Source of the DNA: CAXBGS01 sp963975425
GTDB taxonomy: Bacteria; Planctomycetota; Planctomycetia; Pirellulales; Pirellulaceae
Direction: 5' to 3'
DNA length: 64,000 nt
Assembly (NCBI GenBank): GCA_963975425.1
Contig: CAXBGS010000013.1
Location: forward strand, 1 to 64,000
In this document: positions 37,823 through 47,535 of the stretch, piece after piece
Numbering within the stretch: position 1 is the stretch's first letter
Layout of the letters: each line of letters starts with the position of its first letter
The notes under the pieces: model-generated
Database searches by the model: none
What the model was told of the DNA's origin: nothing
The model's input: the letters and a program-made list of their open reading frames with translations, nothing else
Made by a program: the position numbers and the translations under genes

Positions 37823-39439
37823 ATGAACACCAAGCCCATCACTTCAATGAATGTTTGCATCGCAGCCAACCCAACGAAACGTTTTCAGTTGAACACGATC
37901 GTGATTGCATTGCTGTGCGCGATGTCTTGGACCGCGCCGATCCTGGCAAATCAACCGCAAGTATTATGGACGCAGTACTGCGTCGCCAACGGCACGTTGA
38001 AACTTGCGGCGCATACAGACGCTGATCCGGAAAGCCCCGTCGAAGCGACGGCCAGGTTGATGCGCCGAACCGGTACCGATTGGGAAACCATCTTGACGGT
38101 CGACATTGACCCGATCACCGCGATGGCCAAATTCAGGATCGACAACTGGGATGCCTCGACCAAGCACGCATATCGCGTGACTTGTGGCGAAAGCACGATC
38201 GAGGGCGTGATTCGTGCCGAACCCGATCCAGATTCGGGAACGCTTAAGATGATGGCAATTGCATGTGTGAAAGATGAGTTTTATCCGCAGTCCAATGCTG
38301 TCGCTCAGACGATCAGCCAGGACCCGGACCTTGTTTTCTTTGCGGGCGATCAGATTTACGAAAGCAACGCAGGCGGTGAGATCGTCGAAGCGGAATCCGA
38401 AGACGACCTGGTGCCTGCGATGGCCAATTATTTGGCCAAATGGCGAAGATTCGGCCTGATGTTCCGCGACTTGCTAAAGGATCGACCGTCGATACTGATT
38501 ACCGATGATCACGACGTCTACGCGGACGACTTGTGGGGTCGTGGCGGGCGTCGAATGCGAGGCAACCGCACCACGGGCGGCTACCGAATGCATCCAAGTT
38601 GGGTGAATGCGGTCGAGGAAACACAGACGTGGCATCTTCCCGATGCGGCCAATCCCGGCCCATGGGGTGACGGCATTCGAGCCTACTTTACTTCGTTGGA
38701 TTATGGCGGGGTCAGCTTTGCGATTCTAGAAGACCGAAAATTCAAATCCGCGCCATCGGAGGTGTTGGACGAGCCTATTTCAGCACCGGGTGCCGCGCGG
38801 AAAAACGACACGATGGAAGTGATCGAAGACCCTTCCTTTGATGAAACAAAACTCGATCGCGAGAGCCTGCAACTGCTCGGCGAAACGCAAGAGAAATTCG
38901 TAACCGAGTGGTCTGCCAAGGTTCAGGAACAAAGTCGATTAGCTGCCGTCCTTAGCCAGTCACCGTATGTCAATGTCGGCAATTACAACCGCGACTTTGG
39001 AGATATGGATTCCAATGGATGGCCACAGTCGGGCCGCAACCGCGCGTTGCGAGCGATCAAGCCATCACAGGCCGTCATGATCTCGGGTGATATTCACTAC
39101 GGCACACTCGTGCAGCACGGCATCGACCAATGGGGTGATGGACCATGGTCGTTTTCGGTTCCCGCATTCACATCGAATCAGAATCGTACTTGGAATCCTC
39201 GTCAAAGCGCCAGCGGCGGCGAGGTTCCTGGCGTCGAAGGATCGGGTAATCACCGCGACCGATTTGGCAACCTGATGACGTTGGTCGGAAAGGCGGACGG
39301 CTTGCAGGGATACGGAATGGTTTTGTTTGACAAGAACCTGCACCAAATCACTCTTGAAATTTACACTTTCGATTCCAACCGAGAACCGAAACAGGTTCCG
39401 GTCGCTGGTTGGCCGAAAGTCATTCAGGTCACGAAATAG
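37823..39439 (+). CDS. Secreted PhoD-like alkaline phosphatase/phosphodiesterase
   Basis: A 538-residue exported metallophosphatase of the PhoD-like group. A long N-terminal region ends in a hydrophobic signal (VIALLCAMSWTAPILA). A small beta domain (about 45-145) precedes the metal core: ACVKDEFYPQ, FFAGDQIYES, ITDDHDVYADDLWG, and SGDIHYGTLVQHG. These supply the Asp and His ligands expected for phosphodiester or phosphomonoester hydrolysis with iron or calcium. Only 19 bases separate it from the next sulfatase, so they are probably co-transcribed. In marine planctomycetes it could release phosphate or act on a phosphorylated polymer. Confidence 0.9.
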   Translation: MNTKPITSMNVCIAANPTKRFQLNTIVIALLCAMSWTAPILANQPQVLWTQYCVANGTLKLAAHTDADPESPVEATARLMRRTGTDWETILTVDIDPITAMAKFRIDNWDASTKHAYRVTCGESTIEGVIRAEPDPDSGTLKMMAIACVKDEFYPQSNAVAQTISQDPDLVFFAGDQIYESNAGGEIVEAESEDDLVPAMANYLAKWRRFGLMFRDLLKDRPSILITDDHDVYADDLWGRGGRRMRGNRTTGGYRMHPSWVNAVEETQTWHLPDAANPGPWGDGIRAYFTSLDYGGVSFAILEDRKFKSAPSEVLDEPISAPGAARKNDTMEVIEDPSFDETKLDRESLQLLGETQEKFVTEWSAKVQEQSRLAAVLSQSPYVNVGNYNRDFGDMDSNGWPQSGRNRALRAIKPSQAVMISGDIHYGTLVQHGIDQWGDGPWSFSVPAFTSNQNRTWNPRQSASGGEVPGVEGSGNHRDRFGNLMTLVGKADGLQGYGMVLFDKNLHQITLEIYTFDSNREPKQVPVAGWPKVIQVTK

Positions 39440-39457
39440 TCTACGGAGTCCATCGTC

Positions 39458-40891
39458 ATGCGAACGTCACGACACACGCTGCTGCTGCTTTCAATGATCT
39501 TTGGACTCGGCTGCGCAATGATCCTTGGAATCGGCTGCGCGTCGATGGCATCAGCCGCCGACCGGCCGAACATCGTGGTGTTCATCTCTGACGATTTAGG
39601 TCGGCTCGATACATCGGTGCATGGATCACCGGATGCCCGTACGCCGACGATGGACTTGTTGGCCGAATCGGGAATGGTATTTGACAATGCGTACGTCGCG
39701 TCGCCGTCGTGTTGCCCGAATCGATTTTCGCTACTGACCGGATTGATGCCGTCACGACATGGCGCGCATCCCAATCACAGCCAAGTCAAACCGGGCACGT
39801 CGTTTCTGCCACCGATGTTCCAACGCCTCGGATACCACGTTGCCTCATTCGGAAAGGTCGCCCACGGCCGCAGCGGCTTCGACGGCTGCGACTTCAATTC
39901 CCCACCGCCGCGTGACATGTCGGTGAATGTCAAAAAGCACTTTGCCGGCAAGTCGATCGATCAGCCGATTTGCTTGTTTGTCGGTGATCGTCGGCCACAT
40001 GTGGCGTGGACGAAAGATTGCATCTACGATCCCGAAAAAATCACGCTGCCGTCTTATTTGATTGATACGCCTGAGACTCGTCAGCATTGGGCCAGATACC
40101 TATCAGACGTCACCGGTATGGATCAAGAGATGGGACGGATCTATCGATTCGCACAACAATCGTTCGGTGACAACTTTATCTTCCTATTCACCAGTGACCA
40201 CGGTGGTCAATGGCCTCGCGCCAAATGGAATTTATACGATGCGGGAACACGCGTCCCACTGATGGCGTGCTGGCCGAATCACATTGCCCCGGGAACACGC
40301 ACCGACGCGATGGTCAGTTGGGTCGACATTTTGCCAACGTTGATCGATTTGGTTGGTGGCGAAGCTCCGTCAGACATCGACGGCCGATCGTTCAAAGACG
40401 TGTTGCTGGGCAACGACAGCACTCATCGAGACAAGATTTTCACGACGCATACCGGTGATGGTGAAATGAACATTTTTCCGATGCGAAGCGTTCGCGTCGG
40501 CAACTTCAAATACATCCACAACCTGTGCCCTGACGCATATCACACCAACCATTCCGATCGCGACCGTAAAGACGGCGCCGGAGCGTACTGGGACTCGTGG
40601 GACGCTGCCGCGGCCGAGGATTCACGGGCCGCTGCGATTATCAAAGCGTACTACACGCGAGTCGAACACGAACTATTCGACCTCGATGATGACCCAAGTG
40701 AACTTAGGAATCTGGCGAAACTGCCCGAGCACCAGAGCCGGCTGCATGACATGCAGCAGCAACTCGCCGAGTGGACGAAGCAGCAGGGCGATGACCTGCT
40801 GCCCCATCGTGAACCGTATCCGAACACACAACCGCTGCCCGATCTGCGGACACAGAAAAAGCAACGTCGCAAATCAGTCGCGGCACCCTGA
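39458..40891 (+). CDS. Secreted sulfatase (sulfamidase-like)
   Basis: A 477-residue formylglycine sulfatase resembling heparan N-sulfatases. The signal region has a small DNA duplication that gives FGLGCAMILGIGCASM. Core elements are NIVVFISDDLGRLDTSVHGS and the active site CCPNR (Cys85), then FSLLTGLMPSRHGAHPNH, characteristic of the sulfamidase branch. TSDHGGQWPRAKWNLYDAGTR supplies the distal metal site. The last 40 residues are Gln- and Arg-rich. Last gene of the sulfatase-DUF3445-PhoD-sulfatase run; the ThuA gene converges with it. Confidence 0.93.
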   Translation: MRTSRHTLLLLSMIFGLGCAMILGIGCASMASAADRPNIVVFISDDLGRLDTSVHGSPDARTPTMDLLAESGMVFDNAYVASPSCCPNRFSLLTGLMPSRHGAHPNHSQVKPGTSFLPPMFQRLGYHVASFGKVAHGRSGFDGCDFNSPPPRDMSVNVKKHFAGKSIDQPICLFVGDRRPHVAWTKDCIYDPEKITLPSYLIDTPETRQHWARYLSDVTGMDQEMGRIYRFAQQSFGDNFIFLFTSDHGGQWPRAKWNLYDAGTRVPLMACWPNHIAPGTRTDAMVSWVDILPTLIDLVGGEAPSDIDGRSFKDVLLGNDSTHRDKIFTTHTGDGEMNIFPMRSVRVGNFKYIHNLCPDAYHTNHSDRDRKDGAGAYWDSWDAAAAEDSRAAAIIKAYYTRVEHELFDLDDDPSELRNLAKLPEHQSRLHDMQQQLAEWTKQQGDDLLPHREPYPNTQPLPDLRTQKKQRRKSVAAP

Positions 40892-40916
40892 GTGTGCCCC
40901 TGGTCATCGTCACAAA

Positions 40917-41807
40917 TTATTTCGCGTACGCTTTTGCAATTTCACCCTCCGGTGACAGATTGCCGGTCGACCACAACAAGCCACGGACGATCAGGTCCAA
41001 GTAACGCTCATCACCGACCGTTTCGTTGTTGTGTCCCAGCGTCGTGCTGAAGATTTTTGTTTTGTTCGGCCCGTACAGATTGGTCCAAGCGACGGCGGCC
41101 TTCGCTTGAACGGGCCTTGCATCGGGATTTTTCTTCAGCTCTTTCTGACGCGGTGCCTGCAATTGATCGCCACTGGCTAAAACGGAGGTCCCACTGAAGA
41201 CGCGAATGTTGTTGTACAGTTCCTCGTCGATCGTCTTCCAGGCTTTAAACCCTTTTGTGATCGGGTGGTCCGCGTCGACATACGTCACATCAATGGGCGA
41301 CTGTGGCCCATGAGCGGCTGACTGCACCCCGATCATTTCGTACCAGCCCGCGTTGTCGGCGCCGTTTTCAACGGGCTCGCGGTAATCGCCCCAACGATAG
41401 CTGTGCATTGCGCAGTGCAGGTTGACCGCGGGGACTCCCGATTGATGTGCCGCGAGAATGCGATTGACGTAGGGCTGATCGGTGACTTTCGCCGAACATT
41501 CGTCGTGGATCACCACGTCAAAGCCATCCGCCCAGTCGTCCGACTCGTAGATGTCAAATGTGGTCGTCGTCTCAGTACTCTCGTTAAAGACGACCGTCAC
41601 ATCTGCGTTGATACGCTGTTCGATACCATCTTTCAGCAGCTTGGTTTGTGACGCGTAATCATGGCAACATCCGCCGGCAACGATCAGTACCTTCAGCACG
41701 CCCGGCTTGGTCGAGACATCCTGGGCACTGGCCGCTGAGAAGATCGTGGGAACCAAAACGAGCGTCATCAAGAGTCGGGTGTAATATTTCATAGAATCTT
41801 GGATCAT
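40917..41807 (-). CDS. Secreted ThuA domain protein
   Basis: A 296-residue exported protein with a ThuA (trehalose-utilisation) domain, a glutamine-amidotransferase-like fold common in planctomycetes and linked to sugar use. A signal peptide (LLMTLVLVPTIFSAASA) precedes VLIVAGGCCHDYASQTKLLK; GFDVVIHDECSAKV, VNLHCAMHSYRWG and SHP-like DADHPITKGFKAW follow. Starts at 41807 or 41792 both fit the signal; the frame is open to 41981 but not signal-like. No catalytic residues are certain. It is 25 bases from the end of the last sulfatase, tail to tail, and may belong functionally to the same polysaccharide pathway. Confidence 0.88.
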   Translation of the reverse strand: MIQDSMKYYTRLLMTLVLVPTIFSAASAQDVSTKPGVLKVLIVAGGCCHDYASQTKLLKDGIEQRINADVTVVFNESTETTTTFDIYESDDWADGFDVVIHDECSAKVTDQPYVNRILAAHQSGVPAVNLHCAMHSYRWGDYREPVENGADNAGWYEMIGVQSAAHGPQSPIDVTYVDADHPITKGFKAWKTIDEELYNNIRVFSGTSVLASGDQLQAPRQKELKKNPDARPVQAKAAVAWTNLYGPNKTKIFSTTLGHNNETVGDERYLDLIVRGLLWSTGNLSPEGEIAKAYAK

Positions 41808-42042
41808 TCTGCTGGGGGAGAGATTGAGTCGGCTAGATTGCCATCCCGAGATTATATCTAAACTTCTCTCGCGCACTGCCCATGGACAGACAGGGTGCCG
41901 AACCGGGCCGGAACAACATCGATGAGACCTTCTCCGAACGTACGGTCCGCCTATACTGTTAAAACAACGAATCATGGGCACTGTTGGAACAAATCACGGG
42001 CCCGTCGCCGGCCTCACACCACGACCAAGGAAACCACGAACG

Positions 42043-42459
42043 ATGAGCGTACAGATCGACGCTACCTATCTGGGCGAACTGAGCGTACGGGCAACGCATG
42101 GCCCCAGCGGTAATGAGCTATTGACCGATGCCCCGACGGATAACGGTGGCAACGGGACATCATTTTCGCCAACCGACTTGGTCGCTAGCGCATTAGGCAC
42201 TTGTGTGCTGACCATCATCGGACTCGTCGCGGATCGGCACGCGCTGGATATGCGAGGCACCAAAGTCCGCGTCATCAAGAATATGACCAACCAACCGGTT
42301 CGGCGGATTGCATCGCTGACAACCGTCGTGACGGTCGCGGCTGGGTCGGTCACAGACGCTGAAATGCGAAAACGGCTGGAAGCTGCGGCCCGGAAATGTC
42401 CTGTGCACCAGAGTCTGCACGCGGAGATCGATGCCCCTATCGAGTTCATTTACGAATAG
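42043..42459 (+). CDS. OsmC family peroxiredoxin-like protein
   Basis: A 138-residue cytoplasmic OsmC/Ohr-family protein that reduces organic hydroperoxides through two cysteines. They are visible in ASALGTCVLTIIG and AARKCPVHQSLH. FSPTDLVASALGTC is the family signature. ATG 42043 is chosen because AAGGA lies about 12 bases upstream and the family N-terminal strand starts there; an in-frame ATG at 41974 adds a Pro/Arg-rich stretch. The length is typical. Stress-defence enzyme, single gene. Confidence 0.92.
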   Translation: MSVQIDATYLGELSVRATHGPSGNELLTDAPTDNGGNGTSFSPTDLVASALGTCVLTIIGLVADRHALDMRGTKVRVIKNMTNQPVRRIASLTTVVTVAAGSVTDAEMRKRLEAAARKCPVHQSLHAEIDAPIEFIYE

Positions 42460-42906
42460 GAATCGCCGTGGATCGGTGAAAATGGGGCGGAACCGCCCAT
42501 CGTCGCCTCGCCGATGCCGGTGCGTGCAACCGTTTCGTACAACCTTGTCGTGCAACCGTGTCCCGAGTGAGCCACAAAAAGCCGGCGTCGGTGCATCAGC
42601 GTCGTTCGGTGATTTATGCACCGCCCCCCGTATCTGGGAATCAAAGCATCGCGAATTTGCTCGCTTTTCGATCCAATCGTCACGACAGTAGTGCCGTCCC
42701 AGGCCCAGTCACCGGTAACGAGCCGTTTGCGTGTTTTGGGTCCTTCCGATCTAATTTACCGCTGCGCATCGCTCGACCGCTTGATCGGTGGCGATGCTCC
42801 GATCGGTTGCTTCGCTTTTTTGCCATGTCGCTCTGCTTCGGCGTATCACTAGCGGCTCCGCCTTGTTCGTCCACTGTTACCGCGTTTTCCTCGACTGCTT
42901 CCCTCC
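42460..42906. other. 447-base intergenic region before rimO
   Basis: Contains a 13-bp triple repeat (listed) and several open frames that are Ser/Arg/Cys-rich with no family-like sequence. No gene or clear promoter was recognised. Confidence 0.5.
42523..42561. repeat. 13-bp tandem repeat, three copies
   Basis: Copies at 42523-42535, 42536-42548 and 42549-42561 share CGT(G/A)CAACC. They lie 64 bases after the OsmC stop codon. Confidence 0.8.
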
Positions 42907-44331
42907 ATGCAACTTCCCGTTATTTCGGATTCGAACCGTCCCGCCCGCAAAGATTCGCCTGAAGTTCAGGGCGACGACTCCACGCGGGGTCGATACGCGG
43001 TCGTTAGTTTGGGCTGCCCTAAGAACCTGGTCGACACCGAGCAGATGCTAGGACGTCTGGACGAAGACGGATACCGGATGGTCGACTCGGTTGATTCCGC
43101 TGATTTCGTCGTCGTCAACACGTGCGGATTCATCGATTCGGCGAGAGAAGAATCACTGGGCGCAATTGACGAAATGTTAGCCCTCAAACGAGAGGGCAAA
43201 ATTCGCAGCGTCGTCGTCACCGGATGCCTAGCCGAGCGTCAACAGGGCAAACTCTTGGAAGCGCGTCCGGAAATTGACGCGATGGTCGGCGTCTTTGGAC
43301 GCAACGAAATCGTTTCTGTCATCGACCGACTGCAATCGGGCGTGGATGAGCAACAAAAAGTATTCCGACCCGCTGCGATTCGGCCTCTCAGCGATGCCGT
43401 TCGCTCGCCTGTCACGCCACGACACTTTGCGTACTTAAAGATCAGCGAAGGCTGCGATCGACTGTGCACGTTCTGTGCAATCCCCAAGATGCGAGGCAAG
43501 CACTACAGCAAGCCGATCGAGCAGGTAGTCGACGAGGCCAAGCGGTTGGGCGACAGCGGCGTTCGCGAAGTTGTCATTGTCGCTCAAGACACGACGTACT
43601 ACGGCAAAGACTTGTACGGCGAACCGCGTTTGACCGAACTGTTGACCGAACTGGACAAAATCGAATCCATCGACTGGATTCGCTTGATGTACTTTTACCC
43701 GATGTACATTGACGATGCCTTGGTCGATACGCTTGCCGGTGCCAAACGAATTTTGCCGTATATCGATATGCCCCTGCAACACGCCAGCGACACGATGCTG
43801 AAGCGGATGGCTCGCAAAACGACGCGCAGCCTGCAGGAAGAGATTCTCGGCAACCTCCGCTCTCGAATCGATAATCTGGTGATGAGAACCACCATGATCA
43901 CCGGTTTCCCGGGCGAAACCGACGACGATTTTCAACAACTGGCCGACTTTGCCGCGCAACAGCGTTTCGAACACCTCGGCGTGTTCACTTACTCGGTCGA
44001 AGAGGATACGCCCGCGGCAAAACTGCCCAACCGAGTCCCCGCCGAGATTGCCCAGCAGCGACACGACGAACTGATGGGAATTCAACAAGACATTGCGTTT
44101 GAGTGGACACAGGGGCGTGTCGGCACCGTCGAGGATGTGATTATCGACTCACCGCTGCCCGATCAAGATGGCGTATGGATCGGACGCACTCGAGCAGAAG
44201 CGCCCGACATCGATGGCGTCGTCTACGTCTCTGGCGCAGGCCCAGAAAGTAACCTGGGTGTGGGCACGATCGCACCGTGCGAAATTGTCGCCGCCGATGG
44301 ATACGATCTGGTCGCAGCCCCGCTGGATTGA
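42907..44331 (+). CDS. rimO: Ribosomal protein uS12 methylthiotransferase RimO
   Basis: A radical-SAM enzyme that adds a methylthio group to an Asp of ribosomal protein S12; cytoplasmic, 474 residues. The N-terminal MTTase domain begins with VVSLGCPKNLVDTEQMLGRL, which is RimO-like rather than MiaB-like, and contributes three Cys ligands (SLGC, NTCG, TGCL). The radical SAM motif CDRLCTFCAIPKMRGKHYSKP gives the CxxxCxxC cluster. The C-terminal TRAM domain follows (about 400-470). The 3' end lies in a degenerate 27-30 bp repeat. Single gene. Confidence 0.96.
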   Translation: MQLPVISDSNRPARKDSPEVQGDDSTRGRYAVVSLGCPKNLVDTEQMLGRLDEDGYRMVDSVDSADFVVVNTCGFIDSAREESLGAIDEMLALKREGKIRSVVVTGCLAERQQGKLLEARPEIDAMVGVFGRNEIVSVIDRLQSGVDEQQKVFRPAAIRPLSDAVRSPVTPRHFAYLKISEGCDRLCTFCAIPKMRGKHYSKPIEQVVDEAKRLGDSGVREVVIVAQDTTYYGKDLYGEPRLTELLTELDKIESIDWIRLMYFYPMYIDDALVDTLAGAKRILPYIDMPLQHASDTMLKRMARKTTRSLQEEILGNLRSRIDNLVMRTTMITGFPGETDDDFQQLADFAAQQRFEHLGVFTYSVEEDTPAAKLPNRVPAEIAQQRHDELMGIQQDIAFEWTQGRVGTVEDVIIDSPLPDQDGVWIGRTRAEAPDIDGVVYVSGAGPESNLGVGTIAPCEIVAADGYDLVAAPLD

Positions 44332-44379
44332 CCGCTTGGTCGCATCGCCACTGGACTGCCCCCCCTTGGTCGCATCGCC
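44307..44379. repeat. 27-30 bp degenerate direct repeat spanning the rimO stop
   Basis: CTTGGTCGCATCGCC is identical at 44335-44349 and 44365-44379. A third, diverged copy (CTGGTCGCAGCCCC) lies in the last codons of rimO from 44308. The stop TGA is at 44329-44331. Confidence 0.75.
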
Positions 44380-44432
44380 GTTCAGGTGGGGCACGACCGG
44401 ACTGTCCGGCGCGAGTTCGCCATCGAACTCAA

Positions 44433-45668
44433 CTAGAACAATTCTGGTAACCACGGCGGCGGCCCCGAGAACGCCGCCGTGAACAATTCCAGCTGTTGCT
44501 CGACATCACGTCCGGTCTTCGATGTCGTTAATTCACCAATGTCAATCAATTGCGTCGGCGTCAGGTAGCCAGAAAACAGTGCTGCCAGCCAATCGATCTT
44601 GAGCTGCAAGCAACCCACGCCGCCGGGTTCCACACTCGCATTGCCGTTATCAATGTCGACCACCCACGCCCCGGCGTTCGCGTCAATCAAAGGGTCTTCG
44701 ATTGCGAGATGCAGTTGTCCGGACACCGATGCCGGATAGCCTCGCGCGGCAATTGCGCCGGGCAGATGGACGATTCGCAGCAACCAGCGAAGCTGTTCTC
44801 GCACATTGACGATCGACCGAGTGGAATACAAAACCAGCGGGTCGACGGGACTGCCAAACCACTGAAAGTCTTGTTGCATCGAACGATGGTCATACAGCAG
44901 CGCCGCCAGACGGCCAAGCGACCGTGGCGAATTGGCAACGACATCGGTTGCCACCAACGGTTGTGGGATGCCATGCTCGCGAACGCCGGGCTTCAAGATC
45001 ACGTAACCATCCGGCTTGGATTCGTCGCCCAGCAAGTAAGTGATACTGCCACGACCGTCAAAGGGATGCAATAAACGATGGAACAACCCATCGGTCCGCT
45101 GGAACAGTCCGTTTGATTTCTTGGCTCGAATTTGATCAGCGTATCGAAGCGCGCTCAACGGCGGAGTCTGTGATTTGGACGGGAAGCGAAAGATCGGCAG
45201 TTCACGCTGCAAGGGCAACCCTGAGGCGGCAAGATCGGACAGAGGCAGCGAGTACTTCGTTTGAGTCCCCGCCTGGGCGTAACCGCACTGCCGATAAAGT
45301 CGTTGGGTCGACGCGTAGAGGGACGAGAGTGGTATCCCCTCGTCATGCAATTCTTGCAGTGTCTGGCGCATCAACAATCCACAGGCTCCCGACCCGCGGT
45401 GAGCTGGATGAATCCCCACGCCCGAGACTCCGGCCGTCGCGATTTCGCGTCCGCCAAACCATTGTCCGACGCGATAGAACGCCAATCCACCAACCAATTC
45501 ATTGCCGGTGAAAACGCCGCGTATGTTTTCTCGCCCGATCCGCTGGATGTACGTTTCCCAAACCTTCGGATCATCACTCAACAGCGACTCACCGGCGATT
45601 GACACGTATTGGTCAATGGATTGGTCAACCAAATCCACGTGGTAAGAACCCAATGTTCGGTTGGTCAT
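44433..45668 (-). CDS. Eis-like GNAT N-acetyltransferase
   Basis: A 411-residue cytoplasmic acetyltransferase with the two-GNAT-plus-sterol-carrier architecture of the Eis family, whose members acetylate aminoglycosides or protein lysines. The acetyl-CoA loop is visible in VSGVGIHPAHRGSGACGLLMRQ, followed by LYASTQRLYRQCGYAQAG. The second GNAT-like part (about 170-290) and a sterol-carrier-like C-terminal part (about 310-411) follow. The family ends with a free carboxylate that is catalytic in Mycobacterium Eis; here the end is PWLPELF. Substrate unknown. Confidence 0.87.
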   Translation of the reverse strand: MTNRTLGSYHVDLVDQSIDQYVSIAGESLLSDDPKVWETYIQRIGRENIRGVFTGNELVGGLAFYRVGQWFGGREIATAGVSGVGIHPAHRGSGACGLLMRQTLQELHDEGIPLSSLYASTQRLYRQCGYAQAGTQTKYSLPLSDLAASGLPLQRELPIFRFPSKSQTPPLSALRYADQIRAKKSNGLFQRTDGLFHRLLHPFDGRGSITYLLGDESKPDGYVILKPGVREHGIPQPLVATDVVANSPRSLGRLAALLYDHRSMQQDFQWFGSPVDPLVLYSTRSIVNVREQLRWLLRIVHLPGAIAARGYPASVSGQLHLAIEDPLIDANAGAWVVDIDNGNASVEPGGVGCLQLKIDWLAALFSGYLTPTQLIDIGELTTSKTGRDVEQQLELFTAAFSGPPPWLPELF

Positions 45669-45925
45669 GACAAATTCGGCTTGCAGGGATTGGCGTGGCT
45701 GAAAGAAAGGATCATCGTCGACTCAGCGGCATGACACGCTCGGTGAGGGTCAGGTTCTGGTAAATCAAGAACAACTTTACCGACCCATTTTCCGAATGAA
45801 TGAGATGCCTGGGTCCCGCCGAATCATTCGGCCGTTGCGGATGACGGGTCGTCAGCGGCGTGATTGTCGCTACATTCTTTCGGCTTGTGGCGAACGTCTT
45901 TATTGTCTCACTCCGGATTTTGCTT

Positions 45926-46699
45926 GTGGCTTCTTGGTACGACCATCCTCAATACTTTGACATGGTATTTCGCGACGAAACGGCGGCCGAAGTCGCGTTT
46001 TTTGAGCTCGCGTTCGATCGCTTCGCGTCTGGGAAAGTCAGGCGTCTGATGGAACCTGGCTGCGGCAGCGGGCGATTGGTCGCGGCAATGGCCGCGAAAG
46101 GCTACGAGCTGACCGGCTTGGACCTGAGCCAACCGATGCTCGACTATTTGCGCCGCCGACTCACCCGAAGCGGTCATTCGGCGGACCTGGTTTGTGGCGA
46201 CATGACCAAGATGGACTTTGCGAAAAAGTTCGACACGGTGTTTTGTACCTTCAACACATTTCGCCACCTGATGAGTGAGGACGATGCCGTTACTCATCTG
46301 CGATCGGTCGCGGACAATTTGCGCAAAGGCGGTCTGTACATCCTCGGGTTTCATCTGATTCCGATGGATGCCGACCCCGAATGCACCGAACGTTGGAAGG
46401 CCAAACATGGCGGCACAACAGTGAACGTGACGCTAAAGGTGATCGATTTTGACCGCAAAGCTCGCCGCGAAATGCTGCGTGTGTCCGTCAAAGCAGAAAA
46501 GCGGTCTGGAAAAATCGAGCGAATTCGCAGCGAGTTTCCGTTGCGAATCTACACGCCCGCACAAGCTAAGCGAACATTAGCCAAGGTCGCCGACGTATTC
46601 GACATTGTCGGCATTTATGACTTTGATTACGACATTGATGAACCACGCGAGTTCGACAACGACTTGACCGACGCCTTGTTCGTGCTGAAACGCCGCTAG
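45926..46699 (+). CDS. Class I SAM-dependent methyltransferase
   Basis: A 257-residue cytoplasmic methyltransferase. The SAM-binding motif I is LMEPGCGSGRLVAAMAAKG, motif II region VCGDMTKMDFAKKFDTVF, and the post-motif segment RKGGLYILGFHLIP is also present. GTG 45926 is chosen because it gives ASWYDHPQYFDMVFRDE, the usual N terminus for such enzymes; GTG 45860 would add a hydrophobic stretch that is probably not translated. The stop TAG overlaps that of the convergent cytidylate kinase. Substrate unknown. Confidence 0.88.
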   Translation: MASWYDHPQYFDMVFRDETAAEVAFFELAFDRFASGKVRRLMEPGCGSGRLVAAMAAKGYELTGLDLSQPMLDYLRRRLTRSGHSADLVCGDMTKMDFAKKFDTVFCTFNTFRHLMSEDDAVTHLRSVADNLRKGGLYILGFHLIPMDADPECTERWKAKHGGTTVNVTLKVIDFDRKARREMLRVSVKAEKRSGKIERIRSEFPLRIYTPAQAKRTLAKVADVFDIVGIYDFDYDIDEPREFDNDLTDALFVLKRR

Positions 46700-46702
46700 C
46701 GG
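46693..46702. other. Palindrome joining two convergent stop codons
   Basis: CCGCTAGCGG (46693-46702) is a 10-bp palindrome. The central CTAG gives TAG on both strands, so the methyltransferase and cytidylate kinase genes share two of three stop bases with a 4-base overlap. Confidence 0.9.
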
Positions 46703-47367
46703 TTTTCGATTTGACAGCGATCGACCGATGCACGAACGATCCGCAGCACTTCGTCCAGCACTTCCTCGGCAGACATGCCGTCGCTTTGAACGACCACCGC
46801 GTCGTCGGCGGCACGCAAGCGACCGAGATCGCGACTGCTGTCCTCTTTATCGCGTCGATTTTGTGTTTCCAAGATTTCGGCCACGGTCATTTCACGTCCA
46901 ACTTTGGCCAGTTGAACTTGCCTGCGGCGGGCTCGCTCTTCTGGTGACGCCGTCAAAAAAATCTTGCATTCTGCATGGGGAAACACATCGGTGCCTTGAT
47001 CACGTCCCTCGGTGACAATATCGCGTCCTTCGGCGATTTGCCGTTGCTGCTGCGACAACAGATGGCGGATGGCGGGCGGATCGGCCACAAAGTGAATCGC
47101 ACTGGTGACCTCCGGCGTGCGAATATCGTCGGTGACATCGAGCCCATTGAGAAAGATCTTGTCGTCGTCCCACCGCAACTCGACGTCGCGAACATAGTCA
47201 AAAAGGATGACGGGATTTGACAAGTCGATTTGGTCGCGAAGGGCGCCCAGCGTTACAGCACGGTACATCGCGCCGGTATCCAGGAACTCGAATCCCAACC
47301 GTAGCGCGACCTGATGTGCGATACTGCTTTTCCCCGCACCGGCAGGTCCATCAATGGTCACGATCAC
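46696..47367 (-). CDS. cmk: Cytidylate kinase
   Basis: Phosphorylates CMP and dCMP with ATP; cytoplasmic, 223 residues, normal for bacterial Cmk. The P-loop GPAGAGKSS, DTGAMYRAVTL, the GRDQGTDVFP substrate site and the lid region (RARRRQVQL) are present. The start is GTG 47367, which begins VIVTIDGPAGAGK as expected and has AGGAG about nine bases upstream; an in-frame ATG at 47454 adds an unrelated stretch. The stop overlaps that of the convergent methyltransferase gene. Confidence 0.95.
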   Translation of the reverse strand: MIVTIDGPAGAGKSSIAHQVALRLGFEFLDTGAMYRAVTLGALRDQIDLSNPVILFDYVRDVELRWDDDKIFLNGLDVTDDIRTPEVTSAIHFVADPPAIRHLLSQQQRQIAEGRDIVTEGRDQGTDVFPHAECKIFLTASPEERARRRQVQLAKVGREMTVAEILETQNRRDKEDSSRDLGRLRAADDAVVVQSDGMSAEEVLDEVLRIVRASVDRCQIENR

Positions 47368-47535
47368 AGCGAAATTTCTCCTGTTTTTCCTAGGGCGAGT
47401 GCGGAAACATGACACAGCGAGGAAGAGTGCTTCACGAAAGAAGCGAATCATCATAAACGATTGCTGTTAGATCACAATCAACCGTCGACGCATCTTACCC
47501 AAGATCGGACACAAACCGTAAAACGAGCCTGACGG

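Noticed and set aside
42616..42852. Small gene between OsmC and rimO
   Set aside because: Composition is not protein-like, several frames are open and no ribosome binding site was seen.
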